Origin: a bacterium
GTDB lineage: Bacteria; Planctomycetota; Planctomycetia; Kolteriales; Kolteriaceae
Direction: 5' to 3'
NCBI GenBank assembly: GCA_019753235.1
Contig: JAIELF010000040.1
Location: 62,001 to 126,000 of the forward strand
DNA: 64,000 nucleotides
The notes under the pieces are model-generated. The model had not been told where the DNA came from. It searched no databases and was given only the letters and a program-made list of their open reading frames with translations. Numbering within the stretch: the first letter of the stretch is position 1; each line of letters starts with the position of its first letter. The position numbers and the translations under genes are program-made. Below are positions 28,478 through 36,462 of this stretch, one piece after another.

Positions 28478-29319
28478 GTATCTCGTTGGCTAGCCAGTCG
28501 CCGAGCATCACGCGAAAGTACGCCACCACCTTTTCGGTGGCGATAAGCGATCGGCTGACCTACCGGACCGATTTCCTTTTCGCGACTTTGATGCGGTTTT
28601 TGCCGCTCGTTTCGATCGCGTTTCTGTGGACCGCGATCTTCGAAGGGAGCGGGGCGACGCGAATTGCCGGCTTCACTCAAGGAGAAATGGTCGCCTACAA
28701 CTTGATGGTGTTCATCAGCCGAGCCTTTTCTAGTATGCCCGGCTTGGCGATCGGCATCGCCAGTGATATTCGCGACGGGCAGATCAAGAAGTATCTCACT
28801 CAGCCGGTCGACATGATCAGTTTTCTTTTCGTTACAAGGCTCGCCCACAAGCTGGTCTATTACCTGCTGGCGTTAGCCCCGTTTGGCCTGGTGATCTTTC
28901 TTTGCCGAGACTTCTTTCCCCCCAGCCCGACGCCGGCGATCTGGTTCTGGTTCATTGTCAGCCTGGCCTTCTCCTTTGTGATTGGTTTCATGTTCGAAGC
29001 AACGATTGGACTGATTGCTTTCTGGACTCTAGAGGTTACTTCGCTTTCGTACCTCACGATGTCGGTCGTGTACGTATTGAGCGGTCATATGTTCCCGCTC
29101 GATCTGCTACCGCCTGCAGTGGCTGAATTCCTTCGCTGGTTACCGTTCCAGTACTTGGCCTACTTCCCAGCCAAGCTTTTTCTGCTCGGGAATCAGATGT
29201 CGGTCGAGATGTTAACATTTGAGATCGCAAGAATGATCGGTTGGACATTGGCTTTAGTGACCTTAGTACGCGTTCTCTTCGCACGCGGGCTGCGTCGATA
29301 CAGCGCTTTCGGAGGGTAG
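28474..29319 (+). CDS. ABC-2 type exporter permease 1 (COG4587-like)
   Basis: 281 residues with six predicted membrane helices. ATG at 28474 overlaps the ATPase stop by four bases. Visible family features: a helical N terminus, the FTQGEMVAYNLMVFISRAF segment after helix two, a DIRDGQIKKYLTQPVDM loop, and LSGHMFPLDLLPPAVAEFLRWLPFQYLAYFPAKLFL. The protein forms a heterodimer with the next gene's product; substrate unknown. Confidence 0.88.
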   Translation: MSISLASQSPSITRKYATTFSVAISDRLTYRTDFLFATLMRFLPLVSIAFLWTAIFEGSGATRIAGFTQGEMVAYNLMVFISRAFSSMPGLAIGIASDIRDGQIKKYLTQPVDMISFLFVTRLAHKLVYYLLALAPFGLVIFLCRDFFPPSPTPAIWFWFIVSLAFSFVIGFMFEATIGLIAFWTLEVTSLSYLTMSVVYVLSGHMFPLDLLPPAVAEFLRWLPFQYLAYFPAKLFLLGNQMSVEMLTFEIARMIGWTLALVTLVRVLFARGLRRYSAFGG

Positions 29320-29322
29320 AGA

Positions 29323-30156
29323 ATGTCCGAGTCGATTTTCGTCCCGCCCAGCACTACCCGATACCTAAAACTCTATGCCTGCTTCATCCGCTACTGTTTC
29401 GTTCGCGAGCTCGGTTTTAGATTCAATTTCATTGCTCGGTCGGTGACCGGCGTAGGCTGGCTCTTGCTCTTAGTGTTTTATTTCGATCTCATCTTTGGAA
29501 AGACCAATAGTATCGGCGACTGGAACCGTGAAGAATACTACTTCCTTATGGGAACCTGGTTTGTTCTCTATGGTTTGGTGGAGACGCTCTTTTTAGCGAA
29601 TTGCACTCGCTTCAGTGAATTGGTTCGCACGGGGCAACTCGACTTCCTGTTGACCAAGCCGATCGATGCGCAGTTCCTGGCCTCACTAGAGCGAATCGAC
29701 TGGGCAGAGCTACCCAGCGTCCTCTTCGGCTTGGGGCTGACCGTCTACGCCACCTACGCGGGTGATTTGCCCATAACACCTTCGCGAGCGGTTGGGTTTT
29801 TATTGCTTATTGGGTGCGGCGTCGCCATTTTGTACAGCTTCATGATTTCGCTCGCCTCGATAAGTGTCTGGATTGTTCGGACGCAGAGCTTGCACGAACT
29901 CTGGTTTTACATCGTCCAGTTTGGTCGATATCCGTCCGAGATCTACGGAGAAGGAGGGCTCGGCATCGGGATCCGATTTGTCATGCTCTATCTGATACCG
30001 GTGATGTTGGCGATCAACGTCCCTGCCCGCTTTGCCGTGAAAGTGATCGACCCCTGGATGGTGGCGTATATGGTCTTTATCGCCTGCCTATTGCTTTTCG
30101 CGAGCCGCCGATTCTTCTACTTTTCTCTCGATCGATACCGCAGTGCGAGTTCGTAG
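29323..30156 (+). CDS. ABC-2 type exporter permease 2 (COG3694-like)
   Basis: 277 residues with six membrane helices. Starts three bases after the previous stop, preceded by GGAGGG inside the previous gene's end. Typical parts are the ELVRTGQLDFLLTKPIDAQFL loop and a FGRYPSEIYG segment before the fifth helix. With the two preceding genes it forms a complete exporter of the type sometimes linked to cation or antibiotic efflux; nothing in the window shows the substrate. Confidence 0.88.
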   Translation: MSESIFVPPSTTRYLKLYACFIRYCFVRELGFRFNFIARSVTGVGWLLLLVFYFDLIFGKTNSIGDWNREEYYFLMGTWFVLYGLVETLFLANCTRFSELVRTGQLDFLLTKPIDAQFLASLERIDWAELPSVLFGLGLTVYATYAGDLPITPSRAVGFLLLIGCGVAILYSFMISLASISVWIVRTQSLHELWFYIVQFGRYPSEIYGEGGLGIGIRFVMLYLIPVMLAINVPARFAVKVIDPWMVAYMVFIACLLLFASRRFFYFSLDRYRSASS

Positions 30157-30353
30157 CATTAAGAGTTACGGGCAACCTCCTCTAGGATTTCGATCTGAAT
30201 TTCTTGTATTCGGCTGAGCCTCTCCCATTTAATCGCTGACGGCATCCGCCGGGATGAGTTGTTTGACGGGAAACTGTTTGCCACATATCGCCCATCGGCC
30301 TTCGTTGGCTTTCATGAGAATAAACCCTCTTCCGACGATCTGGGCACTGACAT

Positions 30354-31106
30354 TCACGGAGCAGAACGGGATCGCTTTCGAGTAGATGAGGCAGAGTTTT
30401 TGGATCGAAGAGAATCGAGCTGCAACGTCGACCAAAGACTGGGGTTTTCCCAGTACGGCATCTCAGGGGCACCCGACAGAATCTGATCCCCCACGTCGTG
30501 ATTCCGAACGCGGTAAAAGAAACCGAGTCGGCGATTGTTTTCTGGATCGAAGCCATGCAGCACGGTATGCGGCAAGAAGACTTCGAGACGATAGTTCTTA
30601 ATCGCGCGTACGCGGGCGGCGGGAATCTCGTCTCCATCTTCGTCGATCGCCTTGCAAACGATCCGAATCGTTGACTCGTCAACCGCCGGTGACTCTTCGA
30701 GGGCTCTTTTGATCGGATGGCGTCGGGCTTGTGGGACGCCCTTCCCAGATCCATCATCGGGAAGGAGCAAGAATCGTTGACAGAATCGCCCCGCCCGCTG
30801 ACTCGATCGGCTATCGCGGGTGTCGATCCAGATCGAAAGACCGTCGCTGTCGGTCCATTTGCTGGTGTCGGTGCGGACCGGTTTCTCGTTGCCGAGAACT
30901 TCCAGGACCAGGCCGATCCCGAACTCGTTCCAACCCATTCGAAGCACAGCGAATTGAGGGGCGCCGTCCATGGTTGCCGGGCATGGGATTTCTGCTTTGG
31001 CCGGTAAATCGATCAATCTTTTGCCCGTCGAGGGGATCGAGGAAACAAAAGGAATGTGGAAGGTGTACCGAAAAAAGAACGACGAAGGTATGATTGGCCC
31101 GCTCAT
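30354..31106 (-). CDS. CBM9-like carbohydrate-binding domain protein
   Basis: 250 residues, ATG at 31106. The central and C-terminal parts resemble the CBM9-like beta sandwich seen in planctomycete proteins of unknown role: WTDSDGLSIWIDTRDSR, then YRLEVFLPHTVLHGFDPENNRRLGFFYRVRNH and EMPYWENPSLWSTLQL near the end. No clear signal peptide. The last 20 residues after LQL look unrelated and basic. A protein-like minus-strand frame runs to 30229 (from 30435, one frame off), so a frameshift or a second small gene downstream is possible. Confidence 0.65.
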   Translation of the reverse strand: MSGPIIPSSFFFRYTFHIPFVSSIPSTGKRLIDLPAKAEIPCPATMDGAPQFAVLRMGWNEFGIGLVLEVLGNEKPVRTDTSKWTDSDGLSIWIDTRDSRSSQRAGRFCQRFLLLPDDGSGKGVPQARRHPIKRALEESPAVDESTIRIVCKAIDEDGDEIPAARVRAIKNYRLEVFLPHTVLHGFDPENNRRLGFFYRVRNHDVGDQILSGAPEMPYWENPSLWSTLQLDSLRSKNSASSTRKRSRSAP

Positions 31107-31626
31107 GAGCTTGTCTTACAAGCAAGGGACAGCAGCCGCCAGGGGGCGTTCCCGGAGCTCAAGAAAGCGAATCGACCGAGCAGACCGACGAGCGCCCACC
31201 ACCTCCCCCAGGCGATGGGCACCGTGGTCCACTCGGACATCGGTGCGGGCAGCACCTTTGCCATGAGGGCGACCCTGGTACGAGTCGAACGGCCTAAACG
31301 GATTTTTGGAAATCATTTGGTCCGTGTGAGCGCCTCATCATGAAAAGAAATCTGGGATCAGGCCGGTCGGAACTTGGCTGGAAAGCGAGCCCCCTTTTGG
31401 GATCCAAAAGATGATCAGGGGGCCGGCACAGAAATTTACCAGTCGATGAACGTCCAAAACCGGTGATCCACTCGTAGCGGTATGGGATGGCCGGAACAAT
31501 CGGCATGGCTTTCCCGAAGTTCTGTAAGAATAGGTTCGGGAGGACCGGAATTGGTCGATCTCTAAGGAGACCCTTTTTTACAGGGGACTTGATCAGGGCT
31601 CCCCGGCCGGAGGTCTGACCGAGCGA
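31107..31626. other. Intergenic stretch upstream of the ECF sigma gene
   Basis: 520 bases between the divergent CBM9-like and ECF sigma genes. Open frames here overlap the neighbours as shadows or have no family likeness. The region must contain both promoters; a GGAACA at 31495-31500 resembles an ECF -35 box, but no convincing partner was found. Confidence 0.4.
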
Positions 31627-32169
31627 ATGCAGGACGAAGCGTTGATGAAGCGGCTGGCGTGCGGCGATGCCGATGCCTTGGCCGAATTCTACGATCGGTA
31701 CTCGCCTCAGGTCTTGGGGCTGATTCAAACCATCGTGCGCGATCGGGCACTGGCCGAGGACGTTCTGCAGGAGGTTTTCTGGCAGGTTTGGATTCGACGA
31801 GAGACGTACTCGTCTCTGCGTGGCCAACCTCGGGCTTGGTTGATGATGTTGGCTAGGTCGCGATCGATCGACGCTCGACGAGCGCGACATTTCGTGGCCC
31901 GGCCGGCGATGTATGAACCAGACCAGATCGGGGTGACCGACCCTATGTTGAAACAAATCGAGGATTCGATCGATCTGTCGGGGCCGCTTGGTTCGCTCCC
32001 TATAGAAGAACGCGAAGTGATCTGTTTGACCTATTTCGGCGGCTTGACGAACCGAGAGATTGCCGACGCCCTTGAGAAGCCGTTGGGAACGGTGAAATCG
32101 CAGATTCGCAACGGTCTGCGTCGTTTGAGTCAGCAGTTCACGAATGCAGATAAGGAACCACCATCTTGA
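31627..32169 (+). CDS. ECF RNA polymerase sigma factor
   Basis: 180 residues. Region 2 (about 10-75) has AEFYDRYSPQVLGLIQTIV and DVLQEVFWQVW, the core-binding and -10 reading parts. Region 4 (about 118-170) has LPIEEREVICLTYFGGLTNREIADAL and GTVKSQIRNGLRRL, a helix-turn-helix for the -35 box. No region 3, as expected. The next gene starts inside its stop codon region (TTGA), so they are coupled; its cupin partner suggests response to oxidants. Confidence 0.93.
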   Translation: MQDEALMKRLACGDADALAEFYDRYSPQVLGLIQTIVRDRALAEDVLQEVFWQVWIRRETYSSLRGQPRAWLMMLARSRSIDARRARHFVARPAMYEPDQIGVTDPMLKQIEDSIDLSGPLGSLPIEEREVICLTYFGGLTNREIADALEKPLGTVKSQIRNGLRRLSQQFTNADKEPPS

Positions 32170-32732
32170 CCGAGCGGACGCCCGATCAACTTGCCGAGAT
32201 CGCACTGTTGGCGTTGGTAGGAGGCCTTCCCGCTGACGAAGCGCGAGAGTGGGAGCATTTGTTGTTATTGAACGACCCTGCAACGTTGGCTGCCGCCAAT
32301 CGTGCCGAAGAAGCGATTCGTGCCCTGACCGATTCGGTCCAGGCGATTTCTCCCTCGCCGCGCGTGCGCGAAGACCTGTTATCTCGGGTGAAGCAGTACC
32401 AGCACGAGGTTCAAACGATTGTCCGTGCCACACCGACAAGCTGGCAAGCGACCGGCATCGCGGGCATCGCGATTCGTCGCCTGGGCGTCGATCGATTTCA
32501 AAAGCGGGAAACGTTTCTTTTGAGGTTCGCTCCCGGGGCGGTTCTGCCCGACCATCCCCACCATCAACGAGAAGAATGTCTGGTCCTTGAGGGACGAATT
32601 CAAACGCGGGGTTTGGAACTCAATGTGGGGGACTATCTCACCCTAGAAGGGGGAACGATGCACGGCGAATCGGTTTCTCCCGAGGGTTGCGTCGTGCTGA
32701 TCACGGCCGGCCTGGCCGAGGAAATCACCTAG
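32166..32732 (+). CDS. ChrR-type cupin anti-sigma factor
   Basis: 188 residues, starting at a TTG that overlaps the sigma factor stop. The N-terminal 70 residues are helical and probably bind the sigma factor, but lack the HxxxCxxC zinc motif of classic ZAS anti-sigma domains. The C-terminal half is a cupin: PGAVLPDHPHHQREECLVLEG, then GDYLTLEGGTMHG, with metal ligands His/His/Glu/His. In Rhodobacter ChrR the cupin half senses singlet oxygen or organic peroxides. A superoxide dismutase gene follows. Confidence 0.88.
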   Translation: MTERTPDQLAEIALLALVGGLPADEAREWEHLLLLNDPATLAAANRAEEAIRALTDSVQAISPSPRVREDLLSRVKQYQHEVQTIVRATPTSWQATGIAGIAIRRLGVDRFQKRETFLLRFAPGAVLPDHPHHQREECLVLEGRIQTRGLELNVGDYLTLEGGTMHGESVSPEGCVVLITAGLAEEIT

Positions 32733-32837
32733 CGATTTCTCCTCGGCTCTCCGTCACGTGGATACGGCCCATCCAGAGGCCGGCGACTAGCCCCGAGCGT
32801 CGCTTACGGGCGCTTTCTTTCTGAAGAACCAAGCCGG

Positions 32838-32868
32838 TTGTCGTCGGAAACGCTAGCTCGCCTATAAT
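32838..32868 (+). promoter_or_regulatory. Candidate promoter of the superoxide dismutase gene
   Basis: A perfect TATAAT at 32863-32868 is preceded by TTGTCG at 32838-32843 (19-base spacer). A GGAAAC at 32846-32851, an ECF-type -35 pattern, lies inside the spacer, so dual control by sigma-70 and the nearby ECF factor is conceivable. It starts about 117 bases before the sod ATG. Confidence 0.4.
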
Positions 32869-32984
32869 TCCCAGACAGTCAACCCCGCTGGGGGTTATCC
32901 ATTGGCATCATGTCTCCACCGATAAGCCAACAGGCGTCGGTCGGCATGGGAGCCAGTCTTAGGACATATTCGAAAGGGTCTTTC

Positions 32985-33599
32985 ATGGCATTTCAACAGG
33001 CGCCCCTGCCCTATGCGTTCGATGCTCTGGAGCCACACATCGATGCAAAGACAATGGAGATTCATTACGGGAAGCATCATGCGACCTACATCAAGAATCT
33101 GAACGACGCGCTCGCGGATCTTCCGGAATTGGCCAGCATGCCGATCGACACTCTTTTGCAATCGCTGGACAAAGTCCCCGAAGCCAAGCGGATGGCCGTG
33201 CGAAACAACGGTGGCGGGCATGCGAACCATACCTTCTTCTGGACGCTGATGAAAAAGGGAGGCGGTGGCGAACCGGTCGGTAACGTCGGCACCGCGATCA
33301 AGGCAGCCTTCGGCTCGTCTGATCACTTCAAGGCCCTCTTTTCTGAAGCAGGAATGAAGCGATTTGGAAGCGGTTGGGCTTGGCTGGTTGCCGCCAAGGA
33401 TGGTTCGCTTACCGTCGAATCCACACCCAACCAAGATACCCCGGTGATGGATAAAAAGACGCCTATCCTGGGTCTCGACGTGTGGGAACACGCTTACTAC
33501 CTTCATTACCAGAATCGCCGGGCGGATTACATCAACGCGTTCTGGAACGTCGTCAACTGGGGTCACGTCGAAGAGCTTTACAACGCTGCGAAGAAGTAG
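32985..33599 (+). CDS. sodA: Superoxide dismutase, Mn-type signature
   Basis: 204 residues. It converts superoxide to oxygen and hydrogen peroxide. Metal ligands are visible: His in [12 protein letters not shown], His in [11 protein letters not shown], Asp and His in [11 protein letters not shown]. The stretch [11 protein letters not shown] has Gln where Mn enzymes have it, while Fe enzymes usually carry Gln in another helix. ATG at 32985 with AAAGGG upstream gives the standard N terminus ([11 protein letters not shown]); 25 extra upstream codons are not needed. A strong terminator follows. Confidence 0.95.
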   Translation: MAFQQAPLPYAFDALEPHIDAKTMEIHYGKHHATYIKNLNDALADLPELASMPIDTLLQSLDKVPEAKRMAVRNNGGGHANHTFFWTLMKKGGGGEPVGNVGTAIKAAFGSSDHFKALFSEAGMKRFGSGWAWLVAAKDGSLTVESTPNQDTPVMDKKTPILGLDVWEHAYYLHYQNRRADYINAFWNVVNWGHVEELYNAAKK

Positions 33600-33633
33600 C
33601 CGACTCCCGTTTTCTCATTCGTCAACCATGCAG

Positions 33634-33672
33634 GGGGCCGGCGGACAATGGTTCGTCGGCCCCGTGCTGTTT
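33634..33672 (+). terminator. Rho-independent terminator after sodA
   Basis: A 13-base-pair stem (GGGGCCGGCGGAC with GTTCGTCGGCCCC, two G-T pairs) with the loop AATG lies 34 bases after the sodA stop. TGCTGTTTT follows. Confidence 0.75.
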
Positions 33673-33824
33673 TCTGAGACACGGGGTATTCGTCTCGGCT
33701 CGATGTCGCTGGATCCAACAGTTTTGCCCAGCGAATTTTCCAGCCGATGGTAAAATACCTTCGTCCAAGATCGCCCCAGAGAATTCGCAGGCGAACGATC
33801 TTCCGCGACCGACTCGAGGTAAAC

Positions 33825-34178
33825 GTGGCCAAGACACCCAAGAGCACCATCGTCGCGTTCAAGGTTGAAGAGCAATTGGCGGATTTTCTGAACACTCTTC
33901 CCAACAAGAGCGAATTCATTCGACAAGCAATTCAATCCAAGCTCGGCATGACATGCCCGCTTTGTTTCGGGTCGGGTGCGGTCTCGAAAGAAACACATGA
34001 CCGGTTCGAAGCATTCCTGGTGAAGTTCGAACTTCATCACTGCGAGCATTGTGGCGACGAATTCGCACTTCCTCGCGATGCCAGCGAGGCAGCCGGCGCG
34101 CTTCGCCTGCAAGTAGAGGAGATTCGCAAGACCGGCCACGAAGTCTGTCTAGCCTGTTTAGACCATACTCCTTCGTAA
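33825..34178 (+). CDS. Ribbon-helix-helix plus zinc-finger small protein
   Basis: 117 residues from a GTG at 33825, chosen for the GAGG just upstream; an in-frame start at 33747 would add a basic tail. Residues 1-42 resemble an RHH/CopG DNA-binding domain (STIVAFKVEEQLADFLNTL, then NKSEFIRQAIQSKL). Three Cys pairs follow: CPLC, CEHC and CLAC, which could bind zinc. A DNA-binding regulator or antitoxin-like role is inferred. No toxin gene is adjacent. Confidence 0.7.
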   Translation: MAKTPKSTIVAFKVEEQLADFLNTLPNKSEFIRQAIQSKLGMTCPLCFGSGAVSKETHDRFEAFLVKFELHHCEHCGDEFALPRDASEAAGALRLQVEEIRKTGHEVCLACLDHTPS

Positions 34179-34296
34179 GTCATTCCATCAACGATCCGCC
34201 GTCAGAGATCCGCGGCCCCCTGACGACTCGACCGTCGCTGCCTCGAAATTCCAGAACAACAACAGCGAGTTACGATCGCTTGCGACGCAGGTAACC

Positions 34297-34460
34297 GTGA
34301 CCTGCAAACGCCTGGGTACCGACGGCCGCTTGCAGGCTGGCGGCAAGCGGATCGATCCCTTCCGTTACCTCCGCGATGTCCTGGCCACCGTCAGCGTCCA
34401 CCCCGCCAAAGACCTCGACGAACTCCTTCCCGATCGCTGGCCCGCCAGCAAAACTCCAGA
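34297..34460 (+). pseudogene. IS66 transposase C-terminal fragment
   Basis: The frame reads TCKRLG, an inserted stretch of about 11 codons, then IDPFRYLRDVLATVS, HPAKDLDELLPDRW. This matches the C-terminal end of IS66-family TnpC transposases. The catalytic part is missing and no matching terminal repeats were found, so it is a decayed remnant. It sits next to an RHS fragment on the opposite strand. Confidence 0.65.
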
Positions 34461-34522
34461 TCCCCAACCGCTCAACTCAACGTGCCGAGAATCTTACCGC
34501 AGGAGTGTTGTTCACCGGACGG

Positions 34523-34685
34523 TCACGGTAGCGGTGTTCGACGGCCATGTTCTGAGCCAGCGTCAGGACGACGTTGTCGCCGTTAGGTCACCTTAGGCGC
34601 GACAGTTGCAAGCGTCGCTTGTAAAAGTAGTCACTGTTCTCGATCGAGCCGTTCGAGCCTTCGTCGACAAGACGAGTGACTGACT
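34523..34685 (-). pseudogene. Degenerate RHS repeat fragment
   Basis: DNA here is a diverged copy of 36081-36205 inside the RHS gene further right; the block around ACGGCCATGTTCTGAGCC is nearly identical in both, at an offset of about 1558 bases. On the minus strand it would encode the NVVLTLAQNMAVEHRYLHG region of RHS. An insertion of about 35 bases after CGCCGT breaks the frame. It is the remains of a second RHS C-terminal module. Confidence 0.7.
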
Positions 34686-34688
34686 TAT

Positions 34689-35219
34689 TCATGATGTCGC
34701 GCGTGTGTCACCATCCCCATCAATGCTTCTGAGCGATCGACTTGATGAGGAGCTGCCAGCCAGGACAAAGTAAGGGCCAACCCCCCATTCAGCTTCATGT
34801 GTTGTCAAATAACTCCATTCATAATCGCCACCTGTCCAGATCGAATCGGCAAAAAGTCCGCTGACCTCGTGCAATTCATTCGCTATCGTTGGTACAAATG
34901 GCTCTGACATTGAATCCACAATGAAGATGCCGAGTGCTCGAACACAAAAGTGAAGGCTCTGTATTGACTTATATCTTTTGGCAAACTGAAAATGCGCCTT
35001 CTGCTTTTCCAGGCAGGGAATCTTTCCTGATGAATACGCATGCCAAACTAAATAGTTCGAGTTGATCTCGGCTTCTTTAATAAAGCTATGTGACAAAAAT
35101 ATTGAATTCCATTTGTGTCGAATATGGTCTGCATCCTTCGCTTTCAAGTGGCGTACTTGAATGCCGCGAAAACGGAGATAATCGTGTAATTTGGTCAGCT
35201 CATGTCGATAACGTGCCAT
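34689..35219 (-). CDS. Candidate RHS-associated immunity protein (DUF4275-like)
   Basis: 176 residues, no signal peptide or membrane helix. It starts 17 bases after the upstream RHS gene stop, the typical place of an immunity gene. The sequence has HKWNSIFLSH, YLVWHAYSSGKIPCLEKQKA and WSYLTTHEAEWGVGPYFVLAG; the last two resemble the DUF4275 pattern (W-H-x-F-S then a T-H-E followed by G-P-Y-F), from memory. The last 20 residues, Ser-rich, look like read-through into the RHS fragment. The base composition is more AT-rich than the neighbours. Immunity role is an inference from context. Confidence 0.65.
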   Translation of the reverse strand: MARYRHELTKLHDYLRFRGIQVRHLKAKDADHIRHKWNSIFLSHSFIKEAEINSNYLVWHAYSSGKIPCLEKQKAHFQFAKRYKSIQSLHFCVRALGIFIVDSMSEPFVPTIANELHEVSGLFADSIWTGGDYEWSYLTTHEAEWGVGPYFVLAGSSSSSRSLRSIDGDGDTRATS

Positions 35220-35236
35220 AGTTCGTCAGTTCTAAT

Positions 35237-36385
35237 CTATTGGACCTCTGTGTCCTGTCCTGTCGCCCAAAGATATACTGAGGCACAATCATTCGGAATG
35301 GCTAAAGGATTTACAAAATCCACCCCCCATCCGAGCCATCCCATTGCTCCATCATCGCCCATCCAATAAGTCGCTGTGCCGACTGTCGTCCAACTATAAA
35401 ATACGTGCCCCCAGTTTTTAGGGCGGCTACATACATGATAATGTGGCCTTGCTTCTGGACCAGCCGCGGGATGTGGCCTATCACGAACCGGAGGAGCGCC
35501 ATTTCCAGCTTTTTGGGCAATTTTTGCGGCTACTGCGTTGCTCTCACACAGAACATTCTTCCCTTCTGGCACAAGGCGTGCCGCTTCTTCCACCGTTACT
35601 GCAATAGGCTTTCCAACCGGCTCCAACTTACAGCCAACTATTTTCACAAGCTGAACAAATATCTTTCCTTTTCCATGTCCAGTTGGATCGGTATAATTCA
35701 CAGCATCATTTTCGACATACCTATACAAATTCTGATCGCCGGCGCTGAACCCGATCGGATCTTGGCTCATCCATCTTCCGGTCGAAGGGTCGTACCAGCG
35801 GTTGCGGTTGTACTGGAGGCTCGTAGCGGGGTCCCATTCGCGGCCGGTGTAGGCGTAGCTGACAGTTGGGGTCTTGGTCGGATCGATGGTGCTGCCGTTA
35901 CGAACCTCGACGATCTGGCCGAAGGCGCTGTAGCGGATGTGCTCGGACCGGACACCTGGGGCCGAGAGAACGTCCCGGACCGAACCCTGGTGGTCGGTGA
36001 TCGGCCAGTAAGTGTCGATAAAGGCGCCCGTCGATTCATCGAACGCCTCGTCCGCCAGGATCTGATCGACCTTCGGCCCGTGCAGATAGCGATGCTCGAC
36101 GGCCATGTTCTGAGCCAGCGTCAGGACAACGTTGTCGCCGTCATAGTAGAAATAGTCTCGGTTCTCGATGGAGCCATTCGAGCCTTCGTCGACGAGCCGG
36201 GAGATCCGGCGATTGTTCAGGTCGTAGGCATGTGTCACCGTTCGCACGGCCGCCCCCGTTGTCTCGCTGAAGATCTCGACCTTCGTCAGGCGATTGCGTC
36301 TCTCCCATGACCTGCATTGATGCGCATCAAAATCGCTTCGCGCCAGTCCAAAATCACTAAAATTTTCCCAGACACCCCTGGGCAA
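35237..36385 (-). CDS. RHS repeat-associated core C-terminal module with putative toxin tip (A)
   Basis: 382 residues, far shorter than full RHS proteins, so it is a truncated gene or displaced cassette. From about residue 31 on it has RHS repeats (NRLTKVEIF, YDLNNRRISRLVDEG, HRYLHGPKVDQILA), the core motif YNRNRWYDPSTGRWMSQDPIG, and NLYRYVENDAVNYTDPTG. After this boundary a non-RHS tip of about 150 residues follows, with HPAAGPEARPHYHV and NWGHVFYSW. Tips at this place are typically toxins. The first 30 residues do not look like RHS, so the real gene may have lost its N terminus. Confidence 0.75.
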   Translation of the reverse strand: MPRGVWENFSDFGLARSDFDAHQCRSWERRNRLTKVEIFSETTGAAVRTVTHAYDLNNRRISRLVDEGSNGSIENRDYFYYDGDNVVLTLAQNMAVEHRYLHGPKVDQILADEAFDESTGAFIDTYWPITDHQGSVRDVLSAPGVRSEHIRYSAFGQIVEVRNGSTIDPTKTPTVSYAYTGREWDPATSLQYNRNRWYDPSTGRWMSQDPIGFSAGDQNLYRYVENDAVNYTDPTGHGKGKIFVQLVKIVGCKLEPVGKPIAVTVEEAARLVPEGKNVLCESNAVAAKIAQKAGNGAPPVRDRPHPAAGPEARPHYHVCSRPKNWGHVFYSWTTVGTATYWMGDDGAMGWLGWGVDFVNPLAIPNDCASVYLWATGQDTEVQ

Positions 36386-36427
36386 TAGCCAGTGCCACCC
36401 GGGCCCCGTTTACCCGCCGATCTCCAG
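36378..36427. repeat. REP-like hairpin and shared 25-base repeat, copy 1
   Basis: CCTGGGCAATAGCCAG can fold as a short hairpin and is followed by TGCCACCCGG. Right after lies GCCCCGTTTACCCGCCGA, part of a 25-base block that recurs with one mismatch at 61455-61479. The TGCCACCCGG part recurs at about 60092 and 61389. Confidence 0.6.
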
Positions 36428-36462
36428 CCGTCTTGTCTGGTCAGCCATGAACAGGTCAACCT

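Noticed and set aside
31294-32439. Long open frame of 381 codons on the minus strand
   Set aside because: It lies antisense to the ECF sigma and cupin genes, has no family likeness and an Arg/Pro/Ser-rich composition typical of shadow frames.
35405-36310. Plus-strand open frame across the RHS module
   Set aside because: Antisense to a clear RHS coding frame with YD motifs.
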